A stretch of DNA of 64,000 nt from Orychophragmus violaceus (GCA_030180135.1 CM058234.1:7561543-7625542); one strand, 5' to 3'. Positions 45,169 through 56,787 are shown, numbered from the stretch's first letter. The notes: a model not told the origin generated them from the letters alone. Numbers and translations are program-made.

Positions 45169-45417
45169 CTTGCACCTCATCATCTCCAAATCATCCCAAG
45201 CCATTAAAGAGGCCTTCCAACACCTGAAAAAGCACAAATGCAAATGCGAAATGCAACTAAATAAGCTAGGACACAACCCTAAATGCAACTATCTACAATA
45301 TGAAACAAAGAGCCAAGAAGAGAAGAGAAAGCATTCTAAATGAAGTCAAAACATGCTTCAATCAATACACTAAAAGCATGAAAACACAAGTATATCATTT
45401 CATCAATCTATACAATC
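45169..45417. repeat. 249-bp direct repeat, right copy
   Basis: Nearly identical to 44257-44505. Its left edge coincides with the end of the captured gene fragment. Confidence 0.92.
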
Positions 45418-46255
45418 ATCTTCCTCCAAGACATTCCACAAAAATCAGGCCAAAAACACTGCATTTCATCACCCACCTTACACATGTAGCCCTCTTCTAG
45501 AAGCCTCTTAGATTGGTGCTAACACATTTTTCTTATTCAATGTACCAAAAACACAAACAATGCATCTCCTTCTCCCTTGCAATATTTCATGGCCCAAGAT
45601 CACTACTGGTCTTGAATTAGATTCAATATAACCTCTTTTATCAGCCCTAATCACCATGATCCAAGCTCAATCACCTAAGATTTTATTTTGAATTTTTAAC
45701 CATTAATTACCCCTTAATGGTGTAAAAATTATAACTTAATCTAGGGATCCAATATTGCTACATAATTTTAACCATAGCTTATACATAATTTAATGGAGCT
45801 GTGGTCAAAAGTTCATAATTTTTGGAGCACTTTAGAAGTGTTTTCCGTCTTTTTCTCGGTTTTACCGGTATCTATTCCAGGCAGCCCGTTAAAATCTTTA
45901 AAACCTCGTAGACTCTGAAATTAATCCTACAAGCTTCTTTTTAAATTACTAGAATCTTTTAGAAGAATTTATAAATTCGTTTCACCTTAATCGGACACCC
46001 GTAGCTCCAGTTATGAATTTTATAAGATTTCTCGGTTCTATCGGTTTCCTTTCTTGATAGTCCAAAAAACTGTTTAAAGTCCGTTCTTTCGATTTATGGT
46101 TTAATTGTTTTTATTTTAAAAAAAGAACATTTGGTCCGCCTTAGCTTCCGGTTCGCATTTTGGTAAAATTACCAAAATGCCCTTCATTTCTTGAAAATTA
46201 CATAAATGCCCCTCGTTGACTTCCCGTTGACCATTTCTTGATATTGGGTATTACA
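45418..46255. repeat. unclassified repeat, possible LTR end
   Basis: There is no coding sequence. The right edge reads GATATTGGGTATTACA; its complement TGTAATACCCAATATC resembles the start of some plant gypsy LTRs on the minus strand. I could not identify the other LTR end, a duplication or an internal region, so a solo or partial LTR is only a suggestion. Confidence 0.3.
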
Positions 46256-46556
46256 CTCTCTATCTCTCTCTCTCTCAAACTTACTTACCCGACAATGAAA
46301 TTCAGCTTGAATATCTGGAGCTTCCAGTTATCTTGTTTGTCTCCTATCCTGACTCGTGATCCCATCTTCTTAGATCTCAATCAATGTATCATCAAAATTC
46401 CAATTCAACTTTAGTCTTTTATTCATAATTGCATCAATCATCATAATACACTTTACTTCCAAACACAAGAACGAAAACGCAGGAACACAAGTGATATAAC
46501 ATAAATCTCGGGATCTCGATATTTCTTCTACTTTCTGATCTTGCAAAATCCACTCA

Positions 46557-47679
46557 GAGCATATCCAAAAGAAACTTCATAGCCTCATTTTTGTTCACTC
46601 CAAAAGAAACCTAAAAGCTTCATTTTTTGGAGATGTTGTGAGTGGATTTTTGCAAGATCAGAAAGAAGAAGAAATATCGAGATTTTGTTCACTCCATATT
46701 GAGGTTTTGTGCACTCCAAATTGAGGTTTTGTTCACTCCAAAAGAAACTTCAAAATTTTATTTTTTGAGGTTTTATCTTTTTTTTTTGGTTTTAGTCCTT
46801 GTAATTAAATACTTTATTAGTTTACGTGTTTAAATAATTTTATATCTTATGAAAATGTCTAGTTTCAACATTTTTTATTTTGTAATCTTTAGATAAAAAA
46901 TAAAACTCATTTTTCATTTCGAAAAATACATTGATTAACCATGAGAGTATAACGAACATAAATTTTTTTGAATGATTTGAATTTTTAGTTATAAATTCAG
47001 ATTCTAATTTGTATTTGTATTTTTATTATTGTTATATGTAATTTAACATTTTAGTATAAAATTTTATGAATTAATATTTTGTAATATTTTAGTCTATGTT
47101 TTATAGTTATTTAAAAGTTCTATGACACGATTTAATTATTATTAATAGTAAGAACTTTAATGCAAAATTTTAAATTTGTGAAACCTCAAATTTTAAATTT
47201 CACATATTTAAAGTTTTGCATTAAAGTCCTTACTATTAATAATAATTAAATTGTATCACATAATTTTTAAATAACCATAAAATGTACATTAAAATATTAA
47301 AAAATTAATTCTTACACTAAAATATTAAATTACATATAACAATAATAAAAATACAGTTTAGAATCTTAGGTTATAACTAAAATTTTAAATCATTCAATAA
47401 AATTTATGTTCATTATGCTCTCAAATATGATTAGTCAATGCATTTTGAAATGATAAATGAGTTTTTATTTTTATTTTTATCTGAAGATTACAAAATAAAA
47501 AAAGTTGAAATCGGACATTTTACGAGCTATAAAATTATTTAAGGACCAAAACTAATAAAGTATATGATTACAAGGAATATAATATAAAAGAAAATATGAA
47601 ACCTCAAATTTGAAGTTTTGTACATTCACTGTTCAAAACCTCAAAAAATGAGGTTTTTAGGTTTCTTTTAGAGATGCTC
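46557..47679. mobile_element. 1.1-kb foldback element (PIF/Harbinger-like ends)
   Basis: The ends GAGCATATCCAAAAGAAAC and, as complement of the right end, GAGCATCTCTAAAAGAAAC are inverted. TTA follows the right end and TCA precedes the left, so a 3-bp duplication may have mutated. Almost the whole element is a long inverted repeat with its centre near 47190: for example ACTTTAATGCAAAATTTTAA on the left returns as its complement at about 47205-47230, and the arms can be followed for several hundred bases. A separate inverted repeat pairs about 46517-46556, outside the left end, with about 46637-46681. No ORF of note. Confidence 0.7.
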
Positions 47680-47856
47680 TTAGACCAAGAAAAAAACAAT
47701 CCCCAATAAATTGAACGATTTGAATCTGTCGAGGATACTTATGTAATTTCCACATTATTTTTTTTTCAGTTAAATGTTCATCTTCCATTTACAACAAAAC
47801 ATAAAGCGGAGAAAGAAAAAAGTGCAATCTTCTATCCACGAATTGATATAGAAAAA

Positions 47857-48069
47857 AACCTACTTGCAAGAGCCGATTGAAGAATATCTACTGAAGAACT
47901 TATTGATATCCTCATCGACAATGTTGAAGTAGGCACAAATTTATGTAGAAAAAAACTAATTACAAGAGACAACCGGAGAACATCTACTGAAGAACTTTTG
48001 GATTGTAATCCTCACCGATAATGTTGAAGTAGTCACGAATTTGAGCAGAAGATTTTACTACAATGACAT
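47857..48069 (-). repeat. tandem duplication of the SKP1-like gene's 3' end
   Basis: Two copies of a roughly 100-bp segment, each with ATCTACTGAAGAACTT and AATGTTGAAGTAG(G/T)CAC on the plus strand, occur in a row. The right one is the 3' end of the SKP1-like gene and the left one lies beyond its stop codon. Confidence 0.65.
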
Positions 48070-48074
48070 CTGAT

Positions 48075-48758
48075 TGAAGGATCTTTCGGTGTTAATCCTG
48101 ATTCAATTCATCAGATTACTTGATCCTAAACATGCCAGATCTAGGTTCTCTTGAATAGAAACATAAGTAGATCTCACCTTTTACCTGTTTTTGTGCAGCG
48201 GAAAGGAAGAACAGGTCAGAGATCAGAGAGCCACCGAGTGATAACTCCTCCAGAGGTTCACACACGCACACCAATCAGGAAACAAGCTGCTAGGCCACTG
48301 GGAGAAACCGGCGCAGGGGAGAGAGAGAGTTGACGGCTCAAGCTTTAGGGTTAATCAGTCTGAAACTCGAGTTTTATGACACAAAACTCGTCCTGTTCAG
48401 TTTGGGCCATTTGGCCCAAATACCAATTAACTCGTCGGTGTTTGCGCACTGCATCGATCGTTGCACCTCATGCATCGATCGATGCACAGTGGCTAAACCT
48501 TTTATTCTCTCTAAGTACAGTAAATGCCTAGCACTTTTACTGTACTTCTGCTAAACCGTTCCTACACATTTTCCTGTTAGCTTAGGCGTGTGACCCATAT
48601 GGGATCATATAATAAAGGCAATAAGTCCAAGACTTATAGATCATGAGCGGACTCTAGCAAGCCATCATGACCCCCAATATTATATGACTTATGTCTGATC
48701 ATTGACATACTCTTACTTTCTAGAGACAGTACCGAGATTACTGGACACAATTCCAACA
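48075..48758 (-). repeat. 3' LTR of the pol-defective Copia
   Basis: A 684-bp LTR. In element orientation it starts TGTTGGAATTGTGTCC and ends CCTTCA. It contains GCATCGATCGATGC palindromes at about 48450-48487. Confidence 0.93.
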
Positions 48759-50937
48759 ATCTCCCACTTGTACTGGAATCTCTGTATTCATAATCCTTTT
48801 GTCTCAATATCTCGATTAGTCATAAGGCAAGATTAGTGTCATCCTTATAAAGCCTAATCTTGTTCATCGGACTCTGATTTGATACTGACAATCCAAACGA
48901 CTCGGGAAAGTCCGTTTGAGCATGGCCATGCGTTTTCCAGTATTCAAATCTCCGATTGGCCTAGAGATATTCACTCCATTTATATTGGAGGGACAAATCC
49001 CATCTTGTTCCATCACTGTAAACTACTCATTTCATGATGTACCCAAACAAGGTCCTTATAACTATCGCAGAACGATAGCGTTAGACAATGATCAAAGTGC
49101 ATCAGTCCACGTGCAGTCACATGCATGCGAACTCAGGTCTAAGGACTATACTCTATAGTCGTAGTAAGAATCTCTTATGACACAGATATAAATATCCTGA
49201 AGAGTTCTTATAAGCGGGTCTTGTCCGGTCGTATGTTCCCAAACATACACCTATGTACTGACTTTGATGCCGCGCATCTATGACACACTGAGACTTTGTC
49301 ATAAGTCACGTACCAATCCAGTCTCACACGGTTGTTGGTGTTCCAATTTCAACAACCTTCGACTAGGGACAGGATGACATAAGCCATCTATCAAATATAG
49401 GGTCTCATGATCAAGCTAAATGACTTCGATGACTCAAGATCAAGTCATTTACTTCGATGACCTATAAAATGGTTCATATCATTTTGGAACGATTATTTCA
49501 TCACAGTTAAAATAATCTTGAAATAATAATTTCATTATTAAACATCTCAAATGTTTTACAAGAACATATCAATAACTAAATAAAGCCCTTTACTAACTCC
49601 CACTGAAATTAAGACTACATCTTAACTTCACTTATCCTACAGCTACAGTCAGTGACTCGTGCTTAGGGCTAAGGAGTGGCTTCGTTAATAGATTAGCAAT
49701 GTTCTCATTTGTTGAAACTTGCTGATCTACTTAACATCTCTGTCATTTATCTCACGTAATAGGTTATACCTATCTTCTAGGTGTTTGGACCTCTGATGTG
49801 CAGCTAGTCTCATCTATGCTGGGAATCACATCAAGTTCAGTGACGAACTCTTCTTTCCAAACAACCTCTTTCGCCGCTTCCCAAGCTGCGAAATGTTCAG
49901 CTTAAGTCATGGAGTCAGCAACAGTGCCTTGCACCGCCAAATAGACACAAGATATAACCGGACTGTGACCGAAAATCATCTTTGTCCGTTGGAAAATTGC
50001 CTTTCAGACTCTATCGACTTGTAGCACCTCACTTTCTCCGTAAATCAAGAACCTTTCTTAAGTATTCCACAAATACTTCTGAATATTCTTCACGGCTATC
50101 CAGTTATTCTTTACTAGATTTGACTGGTCTTTACTTGTCTTGCTTAACACTAAAGCAACATTAAAACAAGTACGTGTCATGGCATACATGATAGATCCAA
50201 TTGCCGTCGCATATGAATCCTATCCATGCATTTAAGCTCAGCAGTTATCGTAGGACACTGCTTCTTGCTTAACGTATTGCCATGTGACATTGGCATAAAA
50301 CCCTTCTTGGAATGCTGAGAACGTGTAGGACTTTGTCAATTTAAGAATCCTGACTTTGTCCTACCAGCTCTTCTGGATCTCTATCTTTAGATCCAGAATC
50401 CAAGACTTACGTGGTTTTACCCATGTCAATCGCAAAACTAACTTCCCAAGCCAGTCCTTTACCGACTGCAGCATTGGGACGTTATTTCCGAGAATCAGTA
50501 TGTCATCGACATACAATATGAGAAATGCAATATCGCTCCCATTTATCTATTAGTAAACACACAGTTCCACTTCGTTCCTGTTCAAGTCAAAACCTTGACT
50601 ACTTCAACAGAACAAAGATTCCAACTCCGATATGTTTGCTTCCATCCATGAATGGATCGATGAAGCTAACTTACATAAAATGTAATTTTTCGGAGTCCGG
50701 GCTTACTTTTGCTTCTTTGAATTTCGCAGATTCGTCGCTTTCAATGATCATCAGATCATGCGAACTTTCAATGATCATCAGGCTCAACTAATGACGAGAA
50801 TTCACTCTCGGATTAGTAACTGATTCTTTCATATCTGCGAACTTCAGGCTCTACAGGTGTAGATTCTACAGAAATCTGTAAATCCATTCGTTGCTCTCCC
50901 TCAACAGGTTGAGCAGCCTCCTGTATTTCTCGAATTA

Positions 50938-51147
50938 CTTCGAGTTATACTTTTACTCCCACTGTTCTTCTTGGAAAGTAACTTCCCTTCTTAGAAAACA
51001 GAATGGTCGTAAAAGTACCGAGCCTTGGTTTCCCTAAGAAAACTTCGAGTTATGCTTTTACTCCCACTGTTCTTCTTGGAAAATAACTTCCCTTCTTAGA
51101 AAACAGATTGGACGTAAAAGTAACAAGCCTTAGTTTCTCTAGGACAA
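50938..51147. repeat. 105-bp tandem duplication inside the decayed pol
   Basis: Two adjacent copies begin CTTCGAGTTAT at 50938 and 51043 and share TTTTACTCCCACTGTTCTTC. The duplication is internal to the Copia element and is one sign that pol has been rearranged rather than only point-mutated. Confidence 0.85.
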
Positions 51148-52232
51148 CCAGCGAAGTAGCACAACTACAAATACTCAGTAAAGACAAATTTGGATCGATT
51201 CCAATCCACATTAACGTGGTGTCTTTCAACCGATATTTGTGGAACTATTTTAGCGTAAACTTAGATATTTCTAGAGCGTTATTCTTAAAATATCATGGAA
51301 GATTCGTGTGACTCATCTTTAATCATTTCTAATAAGATCTGATTCTTTCTCTTAGAAACACCTCAAGGTTTTCAGGAGAATTGAGCTGTGAAACATCTTC
51401 ACACTCATTCAGATGATCACACCATTAATGACTCAAGTATTCTCACTCATGATCTAATCCAGAGTCTTAATACTTTTGTCACTCAGATTCTATACCTCAT
51501 TCTGGAACTCTTTCGACCATGTCAAAGAATTCCGACTTGTGTCTCATCAAATGAACACAGTCTTACTCACTGAAATAATCAGTAGAGATAATGAAGTGCA
51601 GGAAATTTTTCTCTGGCATTACTGCTCATCGGACCACATACATGAGTATGTTCAATCTCCAATAAGCCTTTGGGCCTTTCTCTAGCTCGGCTAAGATAGG
51701 CCCTTTTTGTCTTTTGGTCTAGTAAGCAGAATTCAAGTCTCATAAGATATCTTATCAAATGAGCCCAACAGTCCATAACCATGGGATTTCTGAATCCGAC
51801 TTACTCTATGTGACCAAGACTTTTATGCCAAGAAAAATCAGGTTTAATTCATCAGATTTAAACCAATTCGGTATTTATGTTATATTTAGGCATACTTTGG
51901 TTTAAGATATAAAACCCATTCCTTGAATAGGGTGCTACAATTAATATTTCATTAAGATCAAAAGAACAATACTTGTCTTTTATCAAAATGAAAAACATTC
52001 AAATTCTCACAAGAAAATGAAAAACTACTCTGCTCAAAGCAGATACATTGTAGCAATTACTTAATGCAAAACCAAGCCTCAAGGGCATTTACAAGTGAAA
52101 ACCCTACGGCTGAGGCAGCATCCCAAGCTCCTTCCAGACTCGCAGTTCCACTCGCCCTTCCTTCAACGTTCTACTGTTGTTTAGGCTCTGCATATTATCA
52201 CAAATATCAGTGCCACAACCAGTATCCAATAC

Positions 52233-53120
52233 CTATAAGGTAGAACTTGAAGTAATAACATGAATACCTGAGGAAGTAGTCTCATACATCAACTTCAACT
52301 CCTCATCATCTTCCATGAATTTAATGCAATCTCTCTTCCAATGCCCTGTCTCCTTACAGTAGCAGCACTTACCAACGTAAGAGGTATCTGACTTGGGCTC
52401 AGAAGACACATGCTTGCCATGATTCAAAATCTGGACAACTTTGTCTTCACCCTTGTCAGCATTAGGTTTAGTAAACCTACCCTTCTCCTTCATGAGATTA
52501 TTCAGGGTACTCTTCACGTTTGGCTCAACTGTCTTGAGCATATCATGCAGTTCAGTCAGCGTCTTTGTTAAGCCTTTCTTGATATAGTTCCTTCTGAACT
52601 TATCATAGCTTGACGGCAGTGACTGTAGAATGATTTCAGTTGCCATTTCTTGGCTAACTGGATAATCCAGTTTCCTCAGGTTATCTATATAACCTATCAT
52701 TTTACTGATATGAGGACTTACTGGATGATCATCTGGTAGCTTGCAGCTAGTGAGAGACTTAACCAACTGGTATCTCTCCACTCGTATCTGCTCCTGAAAT
52801 TTCAATTTCAGGCTGCTGATCTCTATTGGCGACTCTATGTTCTCATATTGCTTCCGCAAGTCTGAGTCCATGGTAGCCAATATCAGACCACGCACATCTA
52901 CCGCATCATTATAATGCTTATTCCAAGCATCATATACTGCATGAGAAGCATTGGACCCGATCCTCACGGGGAGAGCTCTCTCAAGAACATAGTCCTTTCT
53001 CTCCTGCCTGAGGACTAGCCTCAGGTTCCGCGACCAAGTCAAGAAATTTGATCCGTTCAGCTTGTCCTTCTCAAGAACAGACCGGATCGAGAAAGTGTTT
53101 TGATTGTTTGTGCTAGTCAT
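52233..53120 (-). CDS. Copia Gag protein (295 aa)
   Basis: The ORF encodes a complete Copia-type Gag with a UBN2-like capsid region (about residues 20-200, with LNGSNFLTWSRNLRLVL near the N-terminus) and a zinc knuckle CCYCKETGHWKRDC near residue 262. The start at 53120 (MTSTNNQNTF) was chosen over an upstream in-frame Met at 53201 because homologous Gags begin just before the LxG-x-NF segment. The frame ends at a stop shortly before the protease motif, so Gag would be made alone. It is the only intact gene of the element; its preservation fits a role in cis, such as packaging its own RNA, though this is inference. Confidence 0.85.
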   Translation of the reverse strand: MTSTNNQNTFSIRSVLEKDKLNGSNFLTWSRNLRLVLRQERKDYVLERALPVRIGSNASHAVYDAWNKHYNDAVDVRGLILATMDSDLRKQYENIESPIEISSLKLKFQEQIRVERYQLVKSLTSCKLPDDHPVSPHISKMIGYIDNLRKLDYPVSQEMATEIILQSLPSSYDKFRRNYIKKGLTKTLTELHDMLKTVEPNVKSTLNNLMKEKGRFTKPNADKGEDKVVQILNHGKHVSSEPKSDTSYVGKCCYCKETGHWKRDCIKFMEDDEELKLMYETTSSGIHVITSSSTL

Positions 53121-54232
53121 AACTGAAATATAAGATAAAAGGATTTTAGTTAATAAGTTCAATATGATTAATCTCGTATTAAATTTAATATGATTAATCA
53201 CGCATTATATTCAATAACATCAGTTACCCTCAATAGAATATAATGATTCCAAGATCCACATATAACTAAGATTAAAGTGGGCCACTGGCCGTCACCCAAC
53301 CTTAGCTTATATCGGTAAGCCCTATATCGGCTAATTATATCCGTGATATAATTCTTGGTTGTGAATCTGGGCCCGAGGCCCAATCCACTCTGATGTCTCA
53401 AGGCCCGGGACTCCCGATGGCCTAGTCAAGAAAACCAGACTATACAGTCATGTAATCATTAATGTCTGGGACTCCCAATGACATTTATGAATCACAAACC
53501 GTCTTACCCACGCAAAAGCAGACATCCTCACACTGTAAGGCCATGAATACAATTGAATGGGCTTTGACAGCTGACATAGAATGGACAAGACATCCAACGC
53601 TTGATATTATATGAGGTTCGCAGGTTTATTAAAACTTCATTCCCAAAATAGAAGATTACTATTTCGGGAAACTTTCTATTTTAGGAAACCTACTATTTTC
53701 GGAAACTTTCTAAAAAGGAAACTTTCCATAAATCCAAAATATGCAAATTCAGAAACTTCTAATTACAAAATTTCGGAAACTTTAATTTAAAATCGACTTT
53801 ATAACTTTATAAAATAAACTTTAAATTGATCTGAAGAAAGACTCAAATAATTGGCCCAATTGTTTTAACTTCTTGGCCCGAGGCCCAAGAATTTGTCCAT
53901 GTCCAAGACATGACCCAATTGTCCAATTAAATGACATAACCGGTCTGGTTCATTAAAATTGGTCTAACCAAAATTAATTACTACGACGACCACAATTGTC
54001 AACCGGTTATTAACTAAACCGAATTTTCTCAATTTATTTGGTCCAACCAAATCAAATTAGAAAAACCTGGTTTAGGCACTAAATCCAATAATTCTTTCGA
54101 CATTGGATTTCTTATCCCGGTTTAACCAGACTTAATAAAATTATTAAATCTGTTTATTAAACCGCGACGATTATAATTTTAATAAGATTATTAAACCGAG
54201 CCTTAAACCAACCATGTCGATTGATGAACCAA

Positions 54233-54485
54233 ATGCATCGATCGATCCATCAACCACATCGGTCGATGCTCTTAGTATCGTTCCTGCATCGATCGTGCAT
54301 CGATCCTGCATCGATCGATGCTCTCACGCGTGCACGGACGGTTATCAGATTTGGCCGAGAGATTCTCGCGAGATCCACGCGATCGTTTGATCGATCCGTG
54401 CGATCGCAGTCAATCTCTCGCGACTGCAACGATCGATCCTTGCATTGCATCGATCGATGCAATGCGATCTCAGTCGATGCAAAAT
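54233..54485. repeat. cluster of CGATCGAT palindromes in the Copia leader
   Basis: Between the primer-binding site and gag the sequence is crowded with palindromic motifs: TGCATCGATCGATGC-type units, GCGATCG and CGATCGATC. A 20-base perfect palindrome TTGCATCGATCGATGCAA lies inside about 54450-54475. The same core occurs in both LTRs. Confidence 0.88.
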
Positions 54486-54658
54486 CAGTTTAGATCACAT
54501 ACCAAATCAATATAGTTTGGTCATGCGATTTTACAACTGTTTGTTTAGGATTCAATTCTTGTTTCTTAAGTGTTTTAATCTTATCAGTAGATTGATTCAA
54601 AAACACCTTTTTAAACAATCCTAAACATGAATCTAAACAAGAAGAACCAGAACCAATG

Positions 54659-54670
54659 GCTCTGATACCA
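54659..54670 (-). other. primer-binding site of the pol-defective Copia
   Basis: TGGTATCAGAGC on the minus strand, one or two bases from the 5' LTR, the standard initiator-Met tRNA site. It sets the element's direction as minus. Confidence 0.88.
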
Positions 54671-54671
54671 C

Positions 54672-55355
54672 TGAAGGATCTTTCGGTGTTAATCCTGATT
54701 CAATTCATCAGATTACTTGATCCTAAACATGCCAGATCTAGGTTCTCTTGAATAGAAACATAAGTAGATCTCACCTTTTACCTGTTTTTGTGCAGCGGAA
54801 AGGAAGAACAGGTCAGAGATCAGAGAGCCACCGAGTGATAACTCCTCCAGAGGTTCACACACGCACACCAATCAGGAAACAAGCTGCTAGGCCACTGGGA
54901 GAAACCGGCGCAGGGGAGAGAGAGAGTTGACGGCTCAAGCTTTAGGGTTAATCAGTCTGAAACTCGAGTTTTATGACACAAAACTCGTCCTGTTCAGTTT
55001 GGGCCATTTGGCCCAAATACCAATTAACTCGTCGGTGTTTGCGCACTGCATCGATCGTTGCACCTCATGCATCGATCGATGCACAGTGGCTAAACCTTTT
55101 ATTCTCTCTAAGTACAGTAAATGCCTAGCACTTTTACTGTACTTCTGCTAAACCGTTCCTACACATTTTCCTGTTAGCTTAGGCGTGTGACCCATATGGG
55201 ATCATATAATAAAGGCAATAAGTCCAAGACTTATAGATCATGAGCGGACTCTAGCAAGCCATCATGACCCCCAGTATTATATGACTTATGTCTGATCATT
55301 GACATACTCTTACTTTCTAGAGACAGTACCGAGATTACTGGACACAATTCCAACA
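54672..55355 (-). repeat. 5' LTR of the pol-defective Copia
   Basis: A 684-bp LTR nearly identical to 48075-48758; the one difference I see is A/G within CCCCC(A)(A/G)TATTATATG. Followed by the CTGAT duplication at 55356-55360. Confidence 0.93.
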
Positions 55356-55686
55356 CTGATATCATTTGACATGTGGTTTCCATTAAGCTTTGGATGTTCA
55401 AGTAGTTTGAAGTGTTCACCAAATCAAAAAGCTTGAATTTGTCATTTGCGATCTTCATCTTCAACAAATGTTTGCAGGAAACATAATAATTTCCTCTTTA
55501 AACTCTCTTACAAAAGCCGATCACAATGTTGAGGATTTGGCTCGAAATAGTAGGAAGTGGAATTGGATCATCGCACCAGCCTTCGTCAAACAAGACCGAT
55601 GTTGTCTTCCATTGAAGAGTCAAAGCTTCATCCACCTTGAAATGAACTCCATTGGAGCTCCCAAAGAACACAACCTTCTTCGACAT

Positions 55687-56296
55687 TTCAATTAGTCGAG
55701 GGAGTTGAGAGAGTGTGACAGAGGAGCAATTTATATAAAAACAAACAATTTCACTAGGTCTTTAAGCCCACTTGCGTGTTCAAGTCGGCGTATTGTCTGA
55801 CCGGATTTTTTGTTTTCGGTTTAATCGATTTCGGTTTGATTATTGATAGAGACAACTAAATGCATCAATTAATTAACGAGACCCAACATTGATAGAATAA
55901 TGGTAATGTAGTTTAATTTATTTATATTTTTGTAGCAAAGAATACGGATACCATTTGTTTTTTGTTTTTAATGTTTCTGTTTTTTTTTTGGGGTATACAA
56001 ATAACGTTTTGATGTAGATGCAAATCAGCAGTTTGGTTTTAAATTCACTTCTGATTGTTATATGTTTATCAGTTTTTTTTTTCTCCCCAATTTTGTTACT
56101 TGTAAATTACGTAACTATCCATGTGCATTTCGCTCAATTTCCTTTTTATCAGTCAAACTATTTATAAGGGAAGAATACACATCTTATAAAGTGGCCATTA
56201 CATATGTAATATTAATGGTCCATCTCTTATCTCAAAAAAAAAGAAATGTATCGAAGAATACATTTGAAACTTAAAAGGTCAAATCAATGATTTAGA
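55687..56296. other. AT-rich stretch upstream of the SKP1-like pseudogene
   Basis: This would hold the former promoter and leader of the SKP1-like gene. GAGCAATTTATATAAAAAC at about 55724-55742 contains a TATATAA candidate about 45-50 bp upstream of the old start codon at 55686. Nothing else is seen. Confidence 0.45.
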
Positions 56297-56787
56297 TTAG
56301 ACATAGAGGAAAAATTGAAAACCAAAGAATCGAACCGAACCGAACAAAAATATCAAAAATATCTAAATGGTTTCTAAAGTTTCATAACAAAATCGAACCG
56401 AGAACTTAATGGATATCCAAACTAAATACGATTTTTATACTTAAAAATATTAATTATAATTAGATTTAAGATAATCAAATAACCAAAATTAATAAAATAT
56501 TACCAAAAAAAAACCAAATTATCCAAAAGTAACCCAAATATTTTTTATCTGAAATATCCGATTTTATCAGAACTATTCGAACTATCCAATATTCTTACCC
56601 GAAATTATCCGGAAAAACGAACTAAACCTGGGTTTTTTTGTATTAGCCAATTCCTAAGTTTACTATCCAAACTGAACCGAAAACGAAACCGAACCAAATT
56701 TCATAAATTCATGATTGGTTCTTACATCTCTATATCCGAAACGGACTGAACCAAACCGAACTAAAGAACCAAACGCCTATGTCTAAT
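56296..56787. mobile_element. MITE-like element with ATTAGACATAG ends
   Basis: Perfect inverted ends ATTAGACATAG (56296-56306) and CTATGTCTAAT (56777-56787) enclose a segment rich in AACCGAA/AACCAAA-type repeats, similar in style to the MITE in the proline transporter's intron 5. I found no clear target-site duplication. It has no coding capacity. Confidence 0.55.

Larger units (their letters stand above)
48075..55355 (-). mobile_element. Copia element with near-identical LTRs and decayed pol
   Basis: Two 684-bp LTRs (48075-48758 and 54672-55355) differ at about one position by eye. A perfect 5-bp duplication, CTGAT, flanks the element (48070-48074 and 55356-55360). The minus-strand primer-binding site TGGTATCAGAGC adjoins the 5' LTR; a purine tract AAGTGGGAGA adjoins the 3' LTR. 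Gag is intact at 52233-53120. Pol is present only as broken pieces: a protease DTGCG motif at 52226-52212, an RT YVDD motif at 50513-50502, and an RNase H-like segment near 49850. The element must have moved recently using enzymes from another copy. Confidence 0.92.
47984..55686 (-). pseudogene. SKP1-like (ASK) gene disrupted by a Copia element
   Basis: SKP1-like proteins link cullin-1 to F-box proteins in SCF ubiquitin ligases. The first part (55686-55356, minus) starts MSKKVVFFGSSNGVHFKVDE, the POZ-like N-terminal domain, followed by IPLPTISSQILNIVIGFCKR. A TAA at 55498-55500 interrupts it; the same frame continues through FKLFDLVNTSNYLNIQSLME to a CQMIS segment at the insertion site. The remainder (48074-47984) continues in frame as a short C-terminus with IRDYFNI and ends in TAG. 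It lacks the conserved NxWAFE-type ending of functional SKP1. The Copia insertion at 48075-55355 splits it. The gene was probably already a pseudogene when hit, given the stop and the divergence. Confidence 0.8.

Noticed and set aside
45657..46255. Solo LTR of a gypsy element
   Set aside because: The right edge looks LTR-like, but no matching 5-bp duplication or convincing opposite end was found.
48151..48554. 60- and 74-aa ORFs repeated at 54748-55151
   Set aside because: They lie in the LTRs of the Copia element, so the repetition is that of the LTR and not a gene pair.
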